Below are positions 17,492 through 26,732 of a stretch of DNA of 64,000 bases, one piece after another. This stretch comes from Thalassobius vesicularis (GTDB taxonomy: Bacteria > Pseudomonadota > Alphaproteobacteria > Rhodobacterales > Rhodobacteraceae), in the NCBI RefSeq assembly GCF_004799325.1, contig NZ_SSMD01000006.1:1-64000 (forward strand), in the 5' to 3' direction. Both the position numbers and the translations under genes were made by a program. The notes below the pieces were generated by a model. It saw nothing but the letters and a program-made list of their open reading frames with translations, ran no database searches and was not told where the DNA came from. Position 1 is the first letter of the stretch; each line of letters starts with the position of its first letter.

Positions 17492-19771
17492 TCAACCGTA
17501 TTGTGCGACGGGCGTCCCTGCAATGGCGGCCATGTTCAGCAATCCGCGCGCGGTGATCGAGGGGCTGACGATGTGGGCGCGGTTGCCCATGCCCATCAGG
17601 ATCGGCCCGACTTCCAGACCGCCGCCTTTGACCTTCAGGATGTTGCGCACACCGCTGGCGGCGTCGGCATTGGCAAAGATCAGCGCGTTCGCGGTGCCCT
17701 GCAGACGGTTGCCGGGGAAAATCCGCTCACGCAGTTCGGCGTCCAGGGCAGCGTCCACGTTCATCTCGCCCTCGTAGCAGAAATCGCGGGGGCACGAGTC
17801 GAGGATTTGTAGCGCTGCGCGCTGGCGTTGCCCGGTGTCGCTGTTCAGGTTGCCGAATTGCGATTGCGAGCACAGCGCGATCTTCGGCTCCAGTCCGAAG
17901 CGGCGCATATGGCGGGCCGCGCCGATCACCGTTTTGGCGATCTCTTCGGGGGTGGGATCGATCGAGACCTGGGTGTCCGCGATGAACAGCGGCCCGTCCT
18001 CAAGGATCATAAGCGACAGTGCGCCTGACGGCTGCAGAGTCTCGGTCGCCAGCAGTTGCGTGACATAGTTCAGGTGCCAGCGATATTCGCCGAACGTGCC
18101 GCAGATCAGGCTGTCGGCCTCGTCCCGGTGCACCATGATCGCGCCAATGGCGGTGGTGTTGGTCCGCATGATTGCCTTGGCCAGATCCGGGGTGACGCCG
18201 CGCCGGGCCATGACCTGGTGATAGGTCGTCCAGTAGTCGCGATAGCGCGGGTCGTTTTCCGGGTTCACCACTTGGAAGTCCTTGAAGGGGCGAACCGTCA
18301 GGCCAGCGCGCTCGCAGCGGGTTTCCATCACTTCGGGGCGGCCGATCAGGATAGGCTGCTCGGTGGTTTCTTCCAGAATTGCCTGGGCCGTGCGCAGCAC
18401 GCGCTCATCCTCGCCCTCGGCAAAGACGATGCGACGGCTGGCTGTGCGGGCGGCCTCGAACACCGGGCGCATCAGCAGCGCGGACTTGAAGACCGACTGG
18501 GTTAGCTTGGCCTTGTAGGCCTCCAGATCCTCCAGCGGGCGGGTGGCGACGCCGCTGGCCATCGCGGCATTCGCCACGGCGGTCGAGACGACGCCAGACA
18601 GGCGCGGATCGAACGGTTTGGGGATCAGGTAATCGGCGCCAAAGCTCAGGCGTTCCCCCTGATAGGCCGCAGCAGCCTCGGCGCTGGTGGTGGCGCGGGC
18701 CAGTTGCGCGATGCCGTCGATGCAGGCCAGTTGCATGTCGTCGTTGATCTCGGTCGCGCCAACGTCCAGCGCACCCCGGAAGATGAACGGGAAGCACAGC
18801 ACGTTGTTGACCTGGTTCGGGTAATCGCTGCGCCCGGTGGCGATGATCGCGTCAGGAGCGACTTCGCGCGCCTCTTCGGGCAGGATTTCCGGAGTCGGGT
18901 TGGCCAGCGCGAAAATGATCGGGCGCTTGGCCATTCGGGCGACCATCTCGGGCTTCAGAACCCGCGGGCCAGACAGGCCCAAGAACATGTCCGCGCCATC
19001 AACCACGTCATCCAGCGTCCGCAGATCGGTTTTCTGGGCATAAGCCGCTTTCTGGGGGTTCATGTCCTCGGTCCGGCCTTCGTAGACCAGCCCGTGCACG
19101 TCACACAGCCAGACGTTTTCGCGTTTCACACCCAGTTTCAGCAGCATATTGAGGCAGGCGATACCCGCTGCACCACCCCCGGTCGAGACGATCTTGATAT
19201 CCTCGAACCGCTTGTTGGCGACGAACAGGGCGTTCTTGGCCGCCGCGCCCACAACAATCGCCGTGCCGTGCTGGTCGTCGTGGAAGACGGGGATGTTCAT
19301 CCGCTCGCGACACAGTTTTTCAACGATGAAACAGTCGGGGGCCTTGATGTCCTCAAGGTTGATCGCGCCGAAAGTCGGCTCTAGTGCGCAGACAATATCG
19401 GCCAGTTTCTCGGGGTCGGGTTCGTTTACTTCAATGTCAAAACAATCGATGTTGGCAAATTTCTTGAACAGGACGGCCTTGCCTTCCATCACCGGTTTCG
19501 AGGCCAACGCGCCGATATTTCCCAGCCCCAGAACGGCGGTGCCGTTGCTGACCACGGCCACCAGATTGCCCCGCGCCGTGTATCTGCTGGCGTTTGAGGC
19601 GTCGTCCTTGATCTCTAGGCAGGCTTCGGCCACGCCGGGCGAGTAGGCGCGGCTCAGGTCGCGGCCGTTTGCCAGCGGCTTGGTTGCGCGGATCTCCAGC
19701 TTACCCGGCTTTGGGTATTCATGGTAAAACAGCGCCGCCTGGCGCAGCGCCTCTTTTTGATTGTCGGACAT
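17492..19771 (-). CDS. maeB: NADP-dependent malic enzyme (malic enzyme-phosphotransacetylase fusion)
   Basis: This 759-residue protein has the two-domain MaeB layout. The malic enzyme part covers about residues 1-430 ('YSPGVAEACLEI' near 44, 'FHDDQHGTAIVV' near 160, NAD(P) fold 'VSTGGGAAGIACLNMLL' near 190). A phosphotransacetylase-like regulatory part covers about 440-755. It decarboxylates malate to pyruvate, supplying NADPH and pyruvate for growth on C4 acids. GGGAGG lies about 8 bases before the ATG. A perfect small inverted repeat lies just upstream and may be an operator. Confidence 0.95.
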   Translation of the reverse strand: MSDNQKEALRQAALFYHEYPKPGKLEIRATKPLANGRDLSRAYSPGVAEACLEIKDDASNASRYTARGNLVAVVSNGTAVLGLGNIGALASKPVMEGKAVLFKKFANIDCFDIEVNEPDPEKLADIVCALEPTFGAINLEDIKAPDCFIVEKLCRERMNIPVFHDDQHGTAIVVGAAAKNALFVANKRFEDIKIVSTGGGAAGIACLNMLLKLGVKRENVWLCDVHGLVYEGRTEDMNPQKAAYAQKTDLRTLDDVVDGADMFLGLSGPRVLKPEMVARMAKRPIIFALANPTPEILPEEAREVAPDAIIATGRSDYPNQVNNVLCFPFIFRGALDVGATEINDDMQLACIDGIAQLARATTSAEAAAAYQGERLSFGADYLIPKPFDPRLSGVVSTAVANAAMASGVATRPLEDLEAYKAKLTQSVFKSALLMRPVFEAARTASRRIVFAEGEDERVLRTAQAILEETTEQPILIGRPEVMETRCERAGLTVRPFKDFQVVNPENDPRYRDYWTTYHQVMARRGVTPDLAKAIMRTNTTAIGAIMVHRDEADSLICGTFGEYRWHLNYVTQLLATETLQPSGALSLMILEDGPLFIADTQVSIDPTPEEIAKTVIGAARHMRRFGLEPKIALCSQSQFGNLNSDTGQRQRAALQILDSCPRDFCYEGEMNVDAALDAELRERIFPGNRLQGTANALIFANADAASGVRNILKVKGGGLEVGPILMGMGNRAHIVSPSITARGLLNMAAIAGTPVAQYG

Positions 19772-19792
19772 GCGGAGCCTCCCGTTCCAATA

Positions 19793-19810
19793 TAGTTTAG
19801 CATTAAACTA
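19793..19810. promoter_or_regulatory. Inverted repeat upstream of maeB, candidate operator
   Basis: TAGTTTA-GCAT-TAAACTA has perfect 7-bp arms and lies 22 bp before the maeB start, in the intergenic gap shared with the cdd operon. The AT-rich symmetric form resembles MarR- or GntR-class operators. The regulator is unknown. Confidence 0.45.
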
Positions 19811-19923
19811 ATTTCCAGCCGTTGGAAAGGTGTTGTTAGCGCCAACCTGCGCGGGCTTGCAAAAGGTCGCAGGGGGTACCAATGTTTCCTGACAAATCGG
19901 CCATTCGTTCAAAGGATAGCACC

Positions 19924-20316
19924 ATGTCCCTACTGGATGCAGCCCGCGCCGTGCGGGAAAACGCATACGTGCCCTATTCCCGGTTCAAGGTGGGGGCGGC
20001 GATCCGCTCGTCCTCGGGTCAGATCTACGTGGGGTGCAACGTCGAAAACGTCGCCTACCCCGAAGGCACCTGCGCCGAGGCCGGGGCCATCGCAGCCATG
20101 GTCGCCTCAGGTGAGACCGAACTGATCGAGGTTTGCGTGATCGCCGACAGCCCGCACCCCGTCACCCCCTGCGGTGGTTGCCGCCAGAAACTGGCCGAGT
20201 TCGGCCGGGGCGATGTTCCGGTGCGTCTGGCCACGGTGGACGGCCCCGAAACCCTGATGACCATCGCCGAGCTGCTGCCCGGTGCCTTCGATCAGACGCA
20301 TATGGAGCGCGCCTGA
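19924..20316 (+). CDS. cdd: Cytidine deaminase
   Basis: A 130-residue enzyme that deaminates cytidine and deoxycytidine. Active-site motifs are C50-A-E52 ('YPEGTCAEAGAIAAM') and P-C83-G-G-C86, giving three zinc ligands and the proton-shuttling Glu. The start at 19924 has AAAGGA about 9 bases upstream and gives the usual family N-terminus; a longer frame from 19882 is unlikely. It is the first gene of a five-gene salvage operon, 4 bases before deoA. Confidence 0.95.
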   Translation: MSLLDAARAVRENAYVPYSRFKVGAAIRSSSGQIYVGCNVENVAYPEGTCAEAGAIAAMVASGETELIEVCVIADSPHPVTPCGGCRQKLAEFGRGDVPVRLATVDGPETLMTIAELLPGAFDQTHMERA

Positions 20317-20320
20317 CAAA

Positions 20321-21625
20321 ATGGATGCCCGCGCCCTCATCGCTCGTGTCCGTGACCGGCAGCCGGTGGATGCGCAAGACCTGATCTGGTTCGCCGCCGG
20401 GCTGGCCGACCATGCCGTGACTGACGCGCAGGCCGGGGCCTTTGCGATGGCCGTTCTGCTGAATGGTCTGGGCGAGGACGGGCGCGTTGCCCTGACCCGC
20501 GCCATGCGCGATTCGGGCGATGTGCTGCGCTGGGATCTGGATCGGCCCGTACTGGACAAGCATTCCACCGGCGGCGTGGGCGATTGCGTCTCGCTGATCT
20601 TGGCGCCCGCGCTGGCGGTATGCGGCGCTTACGTGCCGATGATCTCGGGGCGCGGCCTGGGCCACACCGGCGGCACTCTGGACAAGCTTGAGGCGATCCC
20701 GGGTTTCCAGACCGCCATCGAGGAGGACCGCCTGCGCGACATCATCCGCCGCGCCGGTTGCGCCATCGTCAGCGCCTCGGCCCGTATCGCGCCCGCCGAT
20801 AAGCGCCTCTATGCCATCCGCGACGTGACCGCGACGGTCGAGAGTCTGGACCTGATCACCGCCTCGATCCTGTCCAAGAAACTGGCCGCCGGGTTGGAGG
20901 GGCTGGTTCTGGACGTCAAAATCGGCACCGGCGCGTTCATGAAATCCGCCGACGATGCCCGCGCCTTGGCGCAGGCGCTGGTAGATACCGCTAATGCCGC
21001 AGGCTGCCCGACCACGGCGCTGATCACCGATATGAACCAACCGCTCGCCCCCGATCTGGGCAACGCGCTGGAGGTGGCCAGCTCCATGCGCGTTCTGACC
21101 GGGCAAGACCAAGGCCGTTTGCTGGAAATCACCGCCGCGCTGGGCGGGGTTTTGCTGGCGAATGCCGGGCTGACAGACAGCGTAGGGCAGGGCGCTCAGG
21201 CCATTCTGGACTGCATCAGCGATGGCAGCGCCGCCGAAGCCTTTGGCCGCATGGTCGCCGAACAGGGCGGACCGGTGCAATTCGTCGACAGCTGGTCGCG
21301 CTTCCTGCCCGAGGCCCCGGTCATCCGCGAAATCCCTGCGCCTGCGTCTGGCTACGTCGCCGGTTGGAACGGCCATGCGCTGGGGCTGTGCGTCGTCGAT
21401 CTCGGCGGTGGGCGGCATGTCGAAACCGACACCGTCGATCCCGCCGTCGGCCTGTCCGAGGTTGTTCCGCTGGGGACATGGGTCGAGAAAGGCCAGCCTT
21501 TGGCCCGCATCCATGCCGCCCGCGAAGCCGCAGCCGATCGCGCGGACGAGCAGGTTCGCGCCGCGCTCACCCTGTCGGACACCGCCCCTGAGCTGCCGCC
21601 CCTCATCCACGAAAGGATCGGCTGA
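20321..21625 (+). CDS. deoA: Thymidine (pyrimidine-nucleoside) phosphorylase
   Basis: A 434-residue enzyme that splits thymidine or deoxyuridine to base plus deoxyribose-1-phosphate. The family signature '[19 protein letters not shown]' lies near residue 82, followed by '[20 protein letters not shown]' near 107. The ATG at 20321 fits homology and is 4 bases after the cdd stop. Its TGA overlaps the deoB ATG by one base. The product sugar phosphate is the substrate of the next gene. Confidence 0.95.
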   Translation: MDARALIARVRDRQPVDAQDLIWFAAGLADHAVTDAQAGAFAMAVLLNGLGEDGRVALTRAMRDSGDVLRWDLDRPVLDKHSTGGVGDCVSLILAPALAVCGAYVPMISGRGLGHTGGTLDKLEAIPGFQTAIEEDRLRDIIRRAGCAIVSASARIAPADKRLYAIRDVTATVESLDLITASILSKKLAAGLEGLVLDVKIGTGAFMKSADDARALAQALVDTANAAGCPTTALITDMNQPLAPDLGNALEVASSMRVLTGQDQGRLLEITAALGGVLLANAGLTDSVGQGAQAILDCISDGSAAEAFGRMVAEQGGPVQFVDSWSRFLPEAPVIREIPAPASGYVAGWNGHALGLCVVDLGGGRHVETDTVDPAVGLSEVVPLGTWVEKGQPLARIHAAREAAADRADEQVRAALTLSDTAPELPPLIHERIG

Positions 21626-22827
21626 TGCCCCGCGCATTTCTGGTTGTGATCGACAGCGTCGGCATTGGCGGCGCGCCGGATGCTGACCGGTTCTTCAACG
21701 GTGACCTGCCCGATACCGGGGCCAATACGCTGGCCCATATCGCCGCCGAATGCGCCGCCGGTCGTGCCGAGGCCGGGCGCTCTGGCCCCCTGCATCTGCC
21801 CACGATGGACGGGATGGGCGCCGCCATTCGCATCGCCAGCGGCACCGATGCGGGCCTGCCCAACCACCCCACCGGCCTCCATGGTGCCGCGACCGAGGTC
21901 AGCCCCGGCAAGGACACCCCCTCAGGCCATTGGGAGATCGCGGGCGTTCCCGTCCCTTGGGACTGGCACTATTTCCCCGATACGCAGCCCGCCTTCCCGC
22001 CCGATCTGACCGCTCAGGTCTGCAAACTGGCCGGGACAAAGGGCATCTTGGGCAACTGCCATGCCTCGGGCACCGCCATTCTGGCCGATCTGGGGGCCGA
22101 GCATATGCGCACCGGCTGGCCGATCTGCTACACCTCGGCCGACAGCGTGTTCCAGATCGCCGCGCATGAGGAAACCTTCGGCCTCGACCGCCTGTTGGAT
22201 CTGTGTCAGGCCGTAGCCCCGCTGGTCCACGCGATGAAGGTCGGCCGGGTGATCGCGCGGCCCTTTGTTGGCACACCCGAAGCCGGGTTCACCCGCACCC
22301 AGAACCGCCACGACTATGCCATCGCGCCCCCCAGCCCGACCCTGTGCGACTGGGCGCAGGCGGCGGGGCGGCGCGTCCATGCTGTGGGCAAGATCGGCGA
22401 CATCTTCTCGATGCGCGGGATTGATAAGGTGCGCAAAGGGACGGACGCACAGCTGATGCAGCACCTCTCGGATCTGGTCGATCAGGCTGAGGATGGCAGC
22501 CTGACCTTCGCCAATTTCGTCGAGTTCGACAGCCTTTACGGCCACCGCCGCGACGTGTCCGGCTATGCCCGCCATCTGGAGTGGTTCGATAGCGAACTGG
22601 CCAAACTCCTGCCCCGCCTGCGCGACGGCGACCTGCTGCTGATCACCGCCGATCACGGCAATGACCCGACATGGAGCGGCACCGACCACACCCGCGAACG
22701 CACCCCGGTTCTGGGCTATGGTGTGGGCAAACGCGACATCGGCAACGTCATGTTCACCGACATCGCCGCCAGCATCGCCGCGCATCTTGGTATCCCGGCG
22801 CAAGGCCCAGGAAAGTCGTTCCTATGA
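21625..22827 (+). CDS. deoB: Phosphopentomutase
   Basis: A 400-residue alkaline-phosphatase-superfamily mutase converting (deoxy)ribose-1-phosphate to the 5-phosphate. Metal ligands are visible in '[16 protein letters not shown]' near residue 8, '[11 protein letters not shown]' near 31 and '[20 protein letters not shown]' near 339. The threonine target of phosphorylation is in 'KDTPSGHWE' near residue 94. It is translationally coupled at both ends (TGATG with deoA, ATGA with add). Confidence 0.95.
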   Translation: MPRAFLVVIDSVGIGGAPDADRFFNGDLPDTGANTLAHIAAECAAGRAEAGRSGPLHLPTMDGMGAAIRIASGTDAGLPNHPTGLHGAATEVSPGKDTPSGHWEIAGVPVPWDWHYFPDTQPAFPPDLTAQVCKLAGTKGILGNCHASGTAILADLGAEHMRTGWPICYTSADSVFQIAAHEETFGLDRLLDLCQAVAPLVHAMKVGRVIARPFVGTPEAGFTRTQNRHDYAIAPPSPTLCDWAQAAGRRVHAVGKIGDIFSMRGIDKVRKGTDAQLMQHLSDLVDQAEDGSLTFANFVEFDSLYGHRRDVSGYARHLEWFDSELAKLLPRLRDGDLLLITADHGNDPTWSGTDHTRERTPVLGYGVGKRDIGNVMFTDIAASIAAHLGIPAQGPGKSFL

Positions 22828-23810
22828 GTTGGCGCAGCTTCCCCAAGGCCGAGCTTCACCTGCATTTCGAAGGGGCCGCGCCCCCGGCCTTTATCCGTGG
22901 TTTGGCCAAGGAAAAATCCGTCGACCTGACTGGCGTGTTCGACGAACGCGGCAGCTATGCCTTCCGCGACTTCCCGCACTTCCTGCAAGTCTACGAGGCG
23001 GCGACGCAAGTCCTGCAAACCCCGCGCGATTATCAGCGCCTGACCCGCGCCGTGCTGGAGGAATGCGCCGAAAACGGGGTGATCTACGCCGAAACCTTCC
23101 TGTCGCCGGACTTCTGCGGCGGGCGCGATCTGCATGCATGGCGCGACTACCTGCACGCCATTCAAGAGGAGGCCGACCGCGCCGAGCGCGAAATGGGCAT
23201 CACTCTGCGCGGCATCGTCACCTGCATCCGCCATTTCGGCCCCGACAAGGCTCGTGAAACCGCGATCTGCGCGGCGGAAACGGCGGGCGACTGGATCACC
23301 GGCTTCGGCATGGGTGGGAACGAGGCGATCGGCCGACAGGGCGATTTCATCTGGGCCTTCGATTGCGCCCGCGAGGCCGGTTTGCGCCTGACCACCCATG
23401 CCGGCGAATTCGGCGGGCCGGATTCGGTTTGGCAGGCGATCAATGATCTGCGCGTCGAACGCATCGGTCACGGTGTCCGCGCCATCGAAGACCCGCGCCT
23501 TGTTGAAACCCTGGCCGAGACCGGCGTTGTGCTGGAAACCTGCCCCGGCTCTAACGTCACCCTTGGCCTCTACCGCGATTTCGCGTCTCACCCCATTGCA
23601 CGCCTGCGCGATGCGGGGGTAAATGTGACCATATCCACTGATGACCCGCCGTTTTTCCACACCACGATGACGCGGGAATTCGAGGCGCTGGAGCAGGCGT
23701 TCGGCTGGACTGCCGACGACTTTGCCGAGCTGACGAAAACGGCGATCAACGCGGCCTTCTGTGACGAAGGAACACGCGCGCGCCTGCTGAAAAGACTGGA
23801 GAGCACATGA
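22824..23810 (+). CDS. add: Adenosine deaminase
   Basis: A 328-residue zinc amidohydrolase converting adenosine to inosine. The entry motif is '[12 protein letters not shown]' (zinc His pair near residues 13-15). The catalytic block is '[20 protein letters not shown]' near 190 with downstream '[13 protein letters not shown]'. The zinc Asp is in 'ISTDDPPFF' near 270. Bacterial adenosine and adenine deaminases of this family are similar, so adenine as substrate cannot be excluded. The start at 22824 overlaps the deoB stop (ATGA); a longer open frame upstream is a shadow of deoB. Confidence 0.9.
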   Translation: MSWRSFPKAELHLHFEGAAPPAFIRGLAKEKSVDLTGVFDERGSYAFRDFPHFLQVYEAATQVLQTPRDYQRLTRAVLEECAENGVIYAETFLSPDFCGGRDLHAWRDYLHAIQEEADRAEREMGITLRGIVTCIRHFGPDKARETAICAAETAGDWITGFGMGGNEAIGRQGDFIWAFDCAREAGLRLTTHAGEFGGPDSVWQAINDLRVERIGHGVRAIEDPRLVETLAETGVVLETCPGSNVTLGLYRDFASHPIARLRDAGVNVTISTDDPPFFHTTMTREFEALEQAFGWTADDFAELTKTAINAAFCDEGTRARLLKRLEST

Positions 23811-24439
23811 CCGATCACCTGACCATCGTGACCCACCCGCTGGTGCAGCACAAACTCAGCCTGATGCGGGACAAGGAAACCTCGACCGCCAGTTTCCGCC
23901 AACTGCTGCGCGAGATCAGCCAGCTTTTGGCCTATGAAATCACGCGCGAGCTGGACATGACCACCCGCCGCATCGAAACCCCGATGGAGGCGATGGACGC
24001 CCCGATCCTCGAGGGTAAGAAGCTGGCGCTGATCTCGATCCTGCGGGCGGGCAACGGCCTGTTGGACGGCGTGCTGGAACTGATCCCCGCCGCCCGCGTC
24101 GGCTTTGTCGGCCTCTACCGCGACGAGGAAACGCTGGAGCCCGTGCAATACTACTTCAAGGTGCCCGAAAGCCTGGAGGACCGCCTCGTCATCGCCGTCG
24201 ATCCGATGCTGGCGACCGGCAATTCCTCGGTTGCGGCGATTGATCTGCTGAAAAAGGCAGGGGCGAAAAACATCCGTTTCATGTGCCTGCTGGCCGCCCC
24301 CGAAGGCGTCGCCCGCATGAAAGAGGCACATCCCGATGTTCCGATCGTCACCGCCTCTCTGGATCGCGGCCTGAACGAGAAGGGCTACATCATGCCGGGA
24401 CTAGGGGATGCGGGTGACCGCATGTTTGGCACAAAATAA
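23807..24439 (+). CDS. upp: Uracil phosphoribosyltransferase
   Basis: A 210-residue enzyme that makes UMP from uracil and PRPP. The PRPP loop is '[19 protein letters not shown]' near residue 128, and the uracil-binding C-terminus is '[18 protein letters not shown]'. Length is standard. It is the last gene of the salvage operon, coupled to add by ATGA. Together with cdd and deoA it returns cytidine- and uridine-derived bases to UMP. Confidence 0.96.
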   Translation: MTDHLTIVTHPLVQHKLSLMRDKETSTASFRQLLREISQLLAYEITRELDMTTRRIETPMEAMDAPILEGKKLALISILRAGNGLLDGVLELIPAARVGFVGLYRDEETLEPVQYYFKVPESLEDRLVIAVDPMLATGNSSVAAIDLLKKAGAKNIRFMCLLAAPEGVARMKEAHPDVPIVTASLDRGLNEKGYIMPGLGDAGDRMFGTK

Positions 24440-24503
24440 GCCAAAGTCTTTACTCGGACGGATGAATCGGGCAACCTGCCCCAAAGCCTGCAATGGGGGC
24501 CGT

Positions 24504-25616
24504 ATGCCTGTTTCCAACCGCCTGTACTCTGCTGTTTTCGCCCTTCTGATCGGTGCGTCCGGGGCTGTGGCCCAGGGCATTGGCGGCGGCCCGCTTCCGG
24601 CGGAATTTCCGCCCGCCTCTTTTGACGGGCGTCAGTATGTTGACAGCCAGGGCTGCGCGTTCATTCGCGCTGGGGTAGGCGGGGCCACGACCTGGGTGCC
24701 GCGTGTAACGCGGTCCCGTGAGCAGGTCTGCGGTCTGCAGCCGACATTCGGCAAACCCGCCGCACAGCCCGCGCCCGCTTCGACGCAGGTCGTCAAGGCG
24801 GAGCCGCCGAAACCCACACCGCCGGCCGCCAAGCCGGCACCCAAACCCGCAGCGGAGCCGGTGCGCACGGTCGCTTCTGTGACCACGCCGCCGCGCGCAA
24901 TGGCCCCTGCGCCGCGCCGCGTTGCCCCGACGCCGCCGCCTGCGCCGCAATCCGCGATGAACTGCCCGGAGCTGGGCGACAGCGCGCGGTTCATGCAGGG
25001 CGAGGGCGTGCGCTGCGGCCCGCAGGCCGAGCCGCCGGTGATCTACGCGGTCGAGGCTGGCCGCGATGGCAGCACCGCCGCGAAACCCGCTTATGCCGCC
25101 CCGACCGTTCGGGCAGACACCTACCGCGCGCCGCCCGGGATTCGTGTGCCCGATGGCTATCGGCCCGTCTGGAAAGACGACCGCCTGAATCCCAACCGTG
25201 GTCCCCGGACCGCGCAGGGGGATGCGGATTCCGATCTGGTCTGGACCCAGACCGTTCCCCGCCGCCTGATCGACCAGCGCACCGGGCAGGACGTGACGCG
25301 CCTGTTCCCCGGCCTCAGCTATCCGCACACCACCTTTGCCGCGCAAAGCCGTCAGGCCGCCGTGGCACCGCAAGCGGCCCCGGTGGCGACTGCGCATCAG
25401 TTCGTGCAGGTGGGAACGTTCGGCGTGCCCGCAAATGCCCAACGCAGCGCCGCGCAGTTGCAGCAGGCCGGGCTGCCGGTTCAGACTTCCTCGTTCCGCA
25501 AGGGCGGGAAGTCCTACCAGGTCGTGTTCGCGGGGCCGTTTGGCAATTCGAACGATCTGGCGCAGGCATTGCACACCGCCCGTCAGGCCGGGTTCCGGGA
25601 CGCGTTCCTGCGCTGA
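24504..25616 (+). CDS. Secreted or envelope SPOR-domain protein
   Basis: A 370-residue protein with a cleavable signal peptide ('RLYSAVFALLIGASGAVAQG'). A cysteine-containing domain follows ('YVDSQGCAFIRAGVGGATTW'), then a long proline- and alanine-rich linker (about residues 85-170) and a C-terminal SPOR domain of about 75 residues beginning 'HQFVQVGTFGVPANAQ'. SPOR domains bind denuded septal peptidoglycan, so a division-site or wall role is likely. The ATG at 24504 is chosen because it starts the signal peptide; 24462 is a possible longer start. Confidence 0.82.
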   Translation: MPVSNRLYSAVFALLIGASGAVAQGIGGGPLPAEFPPASFDGRQYVDSQGCAFIRAGVGGATTWVPRVTRSREQVCGLQPTFGKPAAQPAPASTQVVKAEPPKPTPPAAKPAPKPAAEPVRTVASVTTPPRAMAPAPRRVAPTPPPAPQSAMNCPELGDSARFMQGEGVRCGPQAEPPVIYAVEAGRDGSTAAKPAYAAPTVRADTYRAPPGIRVPDGYRPVWKDDRLNPNRGPRTAQGDADSDLVWTQTVPRRLIDQRTGQDVTRLFPGLSYPHTTFAAQSRQAAVAPQAAPVATAHQFVQVGTFGVPANAQRSAAQLQQAGLPVQTSSFRKGGKSYQVVFAGPFGNSNDLAQALHTARQAGFRDAFLR

Positions 25617-25625
25617 TCGCGCGGG

Positions 25626-26684
25626 TCAGCCGCTACAGATTTCCTGAAGGCGCACCCAGTCCGCATCGCTGAGGATCGTGGGCACTTGCTGTTCGCGCAT
25701 CGGGTCCGCCTCGATCAGGCCGACGGTCGCCTCGCCGGACACGTCCAGCGCATAGGCATAGGGGGTCGAGGACAGCTTGGCCTCGGCAAACCCGGCCAGC
25801 AGGGCGGCATCGGTCAGTGGGGCGCGCGGGACGGCCAGAATGGTTTCGGCATAGGCGGCCAGCGCCTCGTCCGGCAGCGTGCCAGTCGTCAGCAGGTGTA
25901 AGGTGTCCAGAAAACCGCCCGCCTCCAGCAGTTGTTTCAACGGATCAGCGGTGCGGGCGCGCACCAGTTCGGCGACGATGAAACCGGCTGCAACGCTGGG
26001 GTCTTCGTACTCTTCGATTAAACGGCGCGAGATCAGCAAGATCCGCCCCGGCAGCAGCACGGTTTCCGACACGCCCGAGCGCATCACGATGATCCGGTTG
26101 GCCTGTACCCGCGGCAGTTTGATCCGGCTGGCCAGATGTTTCAGCGACCCGTCCGAGGATTGCGTGGCGCAAGCCTGCCCCGTGACCCGCTGGGCATGGA
26201 CCAGCAGCCGTTCGCCCAGTTCCGCCCGTTTGACGGTGGGCACGACGCGGACCGCGTGGTTCAGCATGGCACCGGGTAGCCAGAACACCGCCAGCGCCAG
26301 TACCGTCGCCATGACCGAGCCTAGGATGACCAGCCGCAGCCGCCCCGGCTTGGCCCGAGTCCGCCCGATGGCCTGACGCAGCTTCTCGATGGCCTGGATC
26401 ATCTCAGACTCGTCCTGCGTCAGCTCCAGCGTTTCGTCCGGGTCGCCGTCGGGGTGATAGATCGCGGGGGTCTCGCCGGGATTGGCGCGTTCGACAGCCG
26501 CCAGAGACCAATGGGCCAGCGGCTGTTCCTTCATGTCGGTGATGACCAGCGTCGCATCCCCGATCGAGACGATCACCTCGCGCCGCTGGGCGTCCGGGGC
26601 CGGACGCCACAGACCAGAGGCTTCGATCCGCTGGTATTTGCGAAGTGCTGTCATTCGGGGCTGCCCTGCCTCTTTCTTTGTCAT
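25626..26684 (-). CDS. Membrane-anchored M48-like protein lacking zinc ligands
   Basis: A 352-residue protein. Residues 1-110 form an N-terminal soluble domain ('REVIVSIGDATLVITDMKEQ'), one transmembrane helix spans about 117-137, and a second domain follows. That domain has 'VLLPGRILLISRRLIEEYED' (209-228), which matches the strand-and-helix block preceding the zinc motif of M48 peptidases. Where those have H-E-x-x-H, this protein has A238-E-L-V-R242, so both zinc-binding histidines are missing. It is probably a pseudoprotease. The start could also be the ATG at 26654. Function unknown. Confidence 0.6.
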   Translation of the reverse strand: MTKKEAGQPRMTALRKYQRIEASGLWRPAPDAQRREVIVSIGDATLVITDMKEQPLAHWSLAAVERANPGETPAIYHPDGDPDETLELTQDESEMIQAIEKLRQAIGRTRAKPGRLRLVILGSVMATVLALAVFWLPGAMLNHAVRVVPTVKRAELGERLLVHAQRVTGQACATQSSDGSLKHLASRIKLPRVQANRIIVMRSGVSETVLLPGRILLISRRLIEEYEDPSVAAGFIVAELVRARTADPLKQLLEAGGFLDTLHLLTTGTLPDEALAAYAETILAVPRAPLTDAALLAGFAEAKLSSTPYAYALDVSGEATVGLIEADPMREQQVPTILSDADWVRLQEICSG

Positions 26685-26732
26685 GTGAATAACACGGGCA
26701 GGGCGGGGGCGTCCATCCGCCCCCGGATCACA

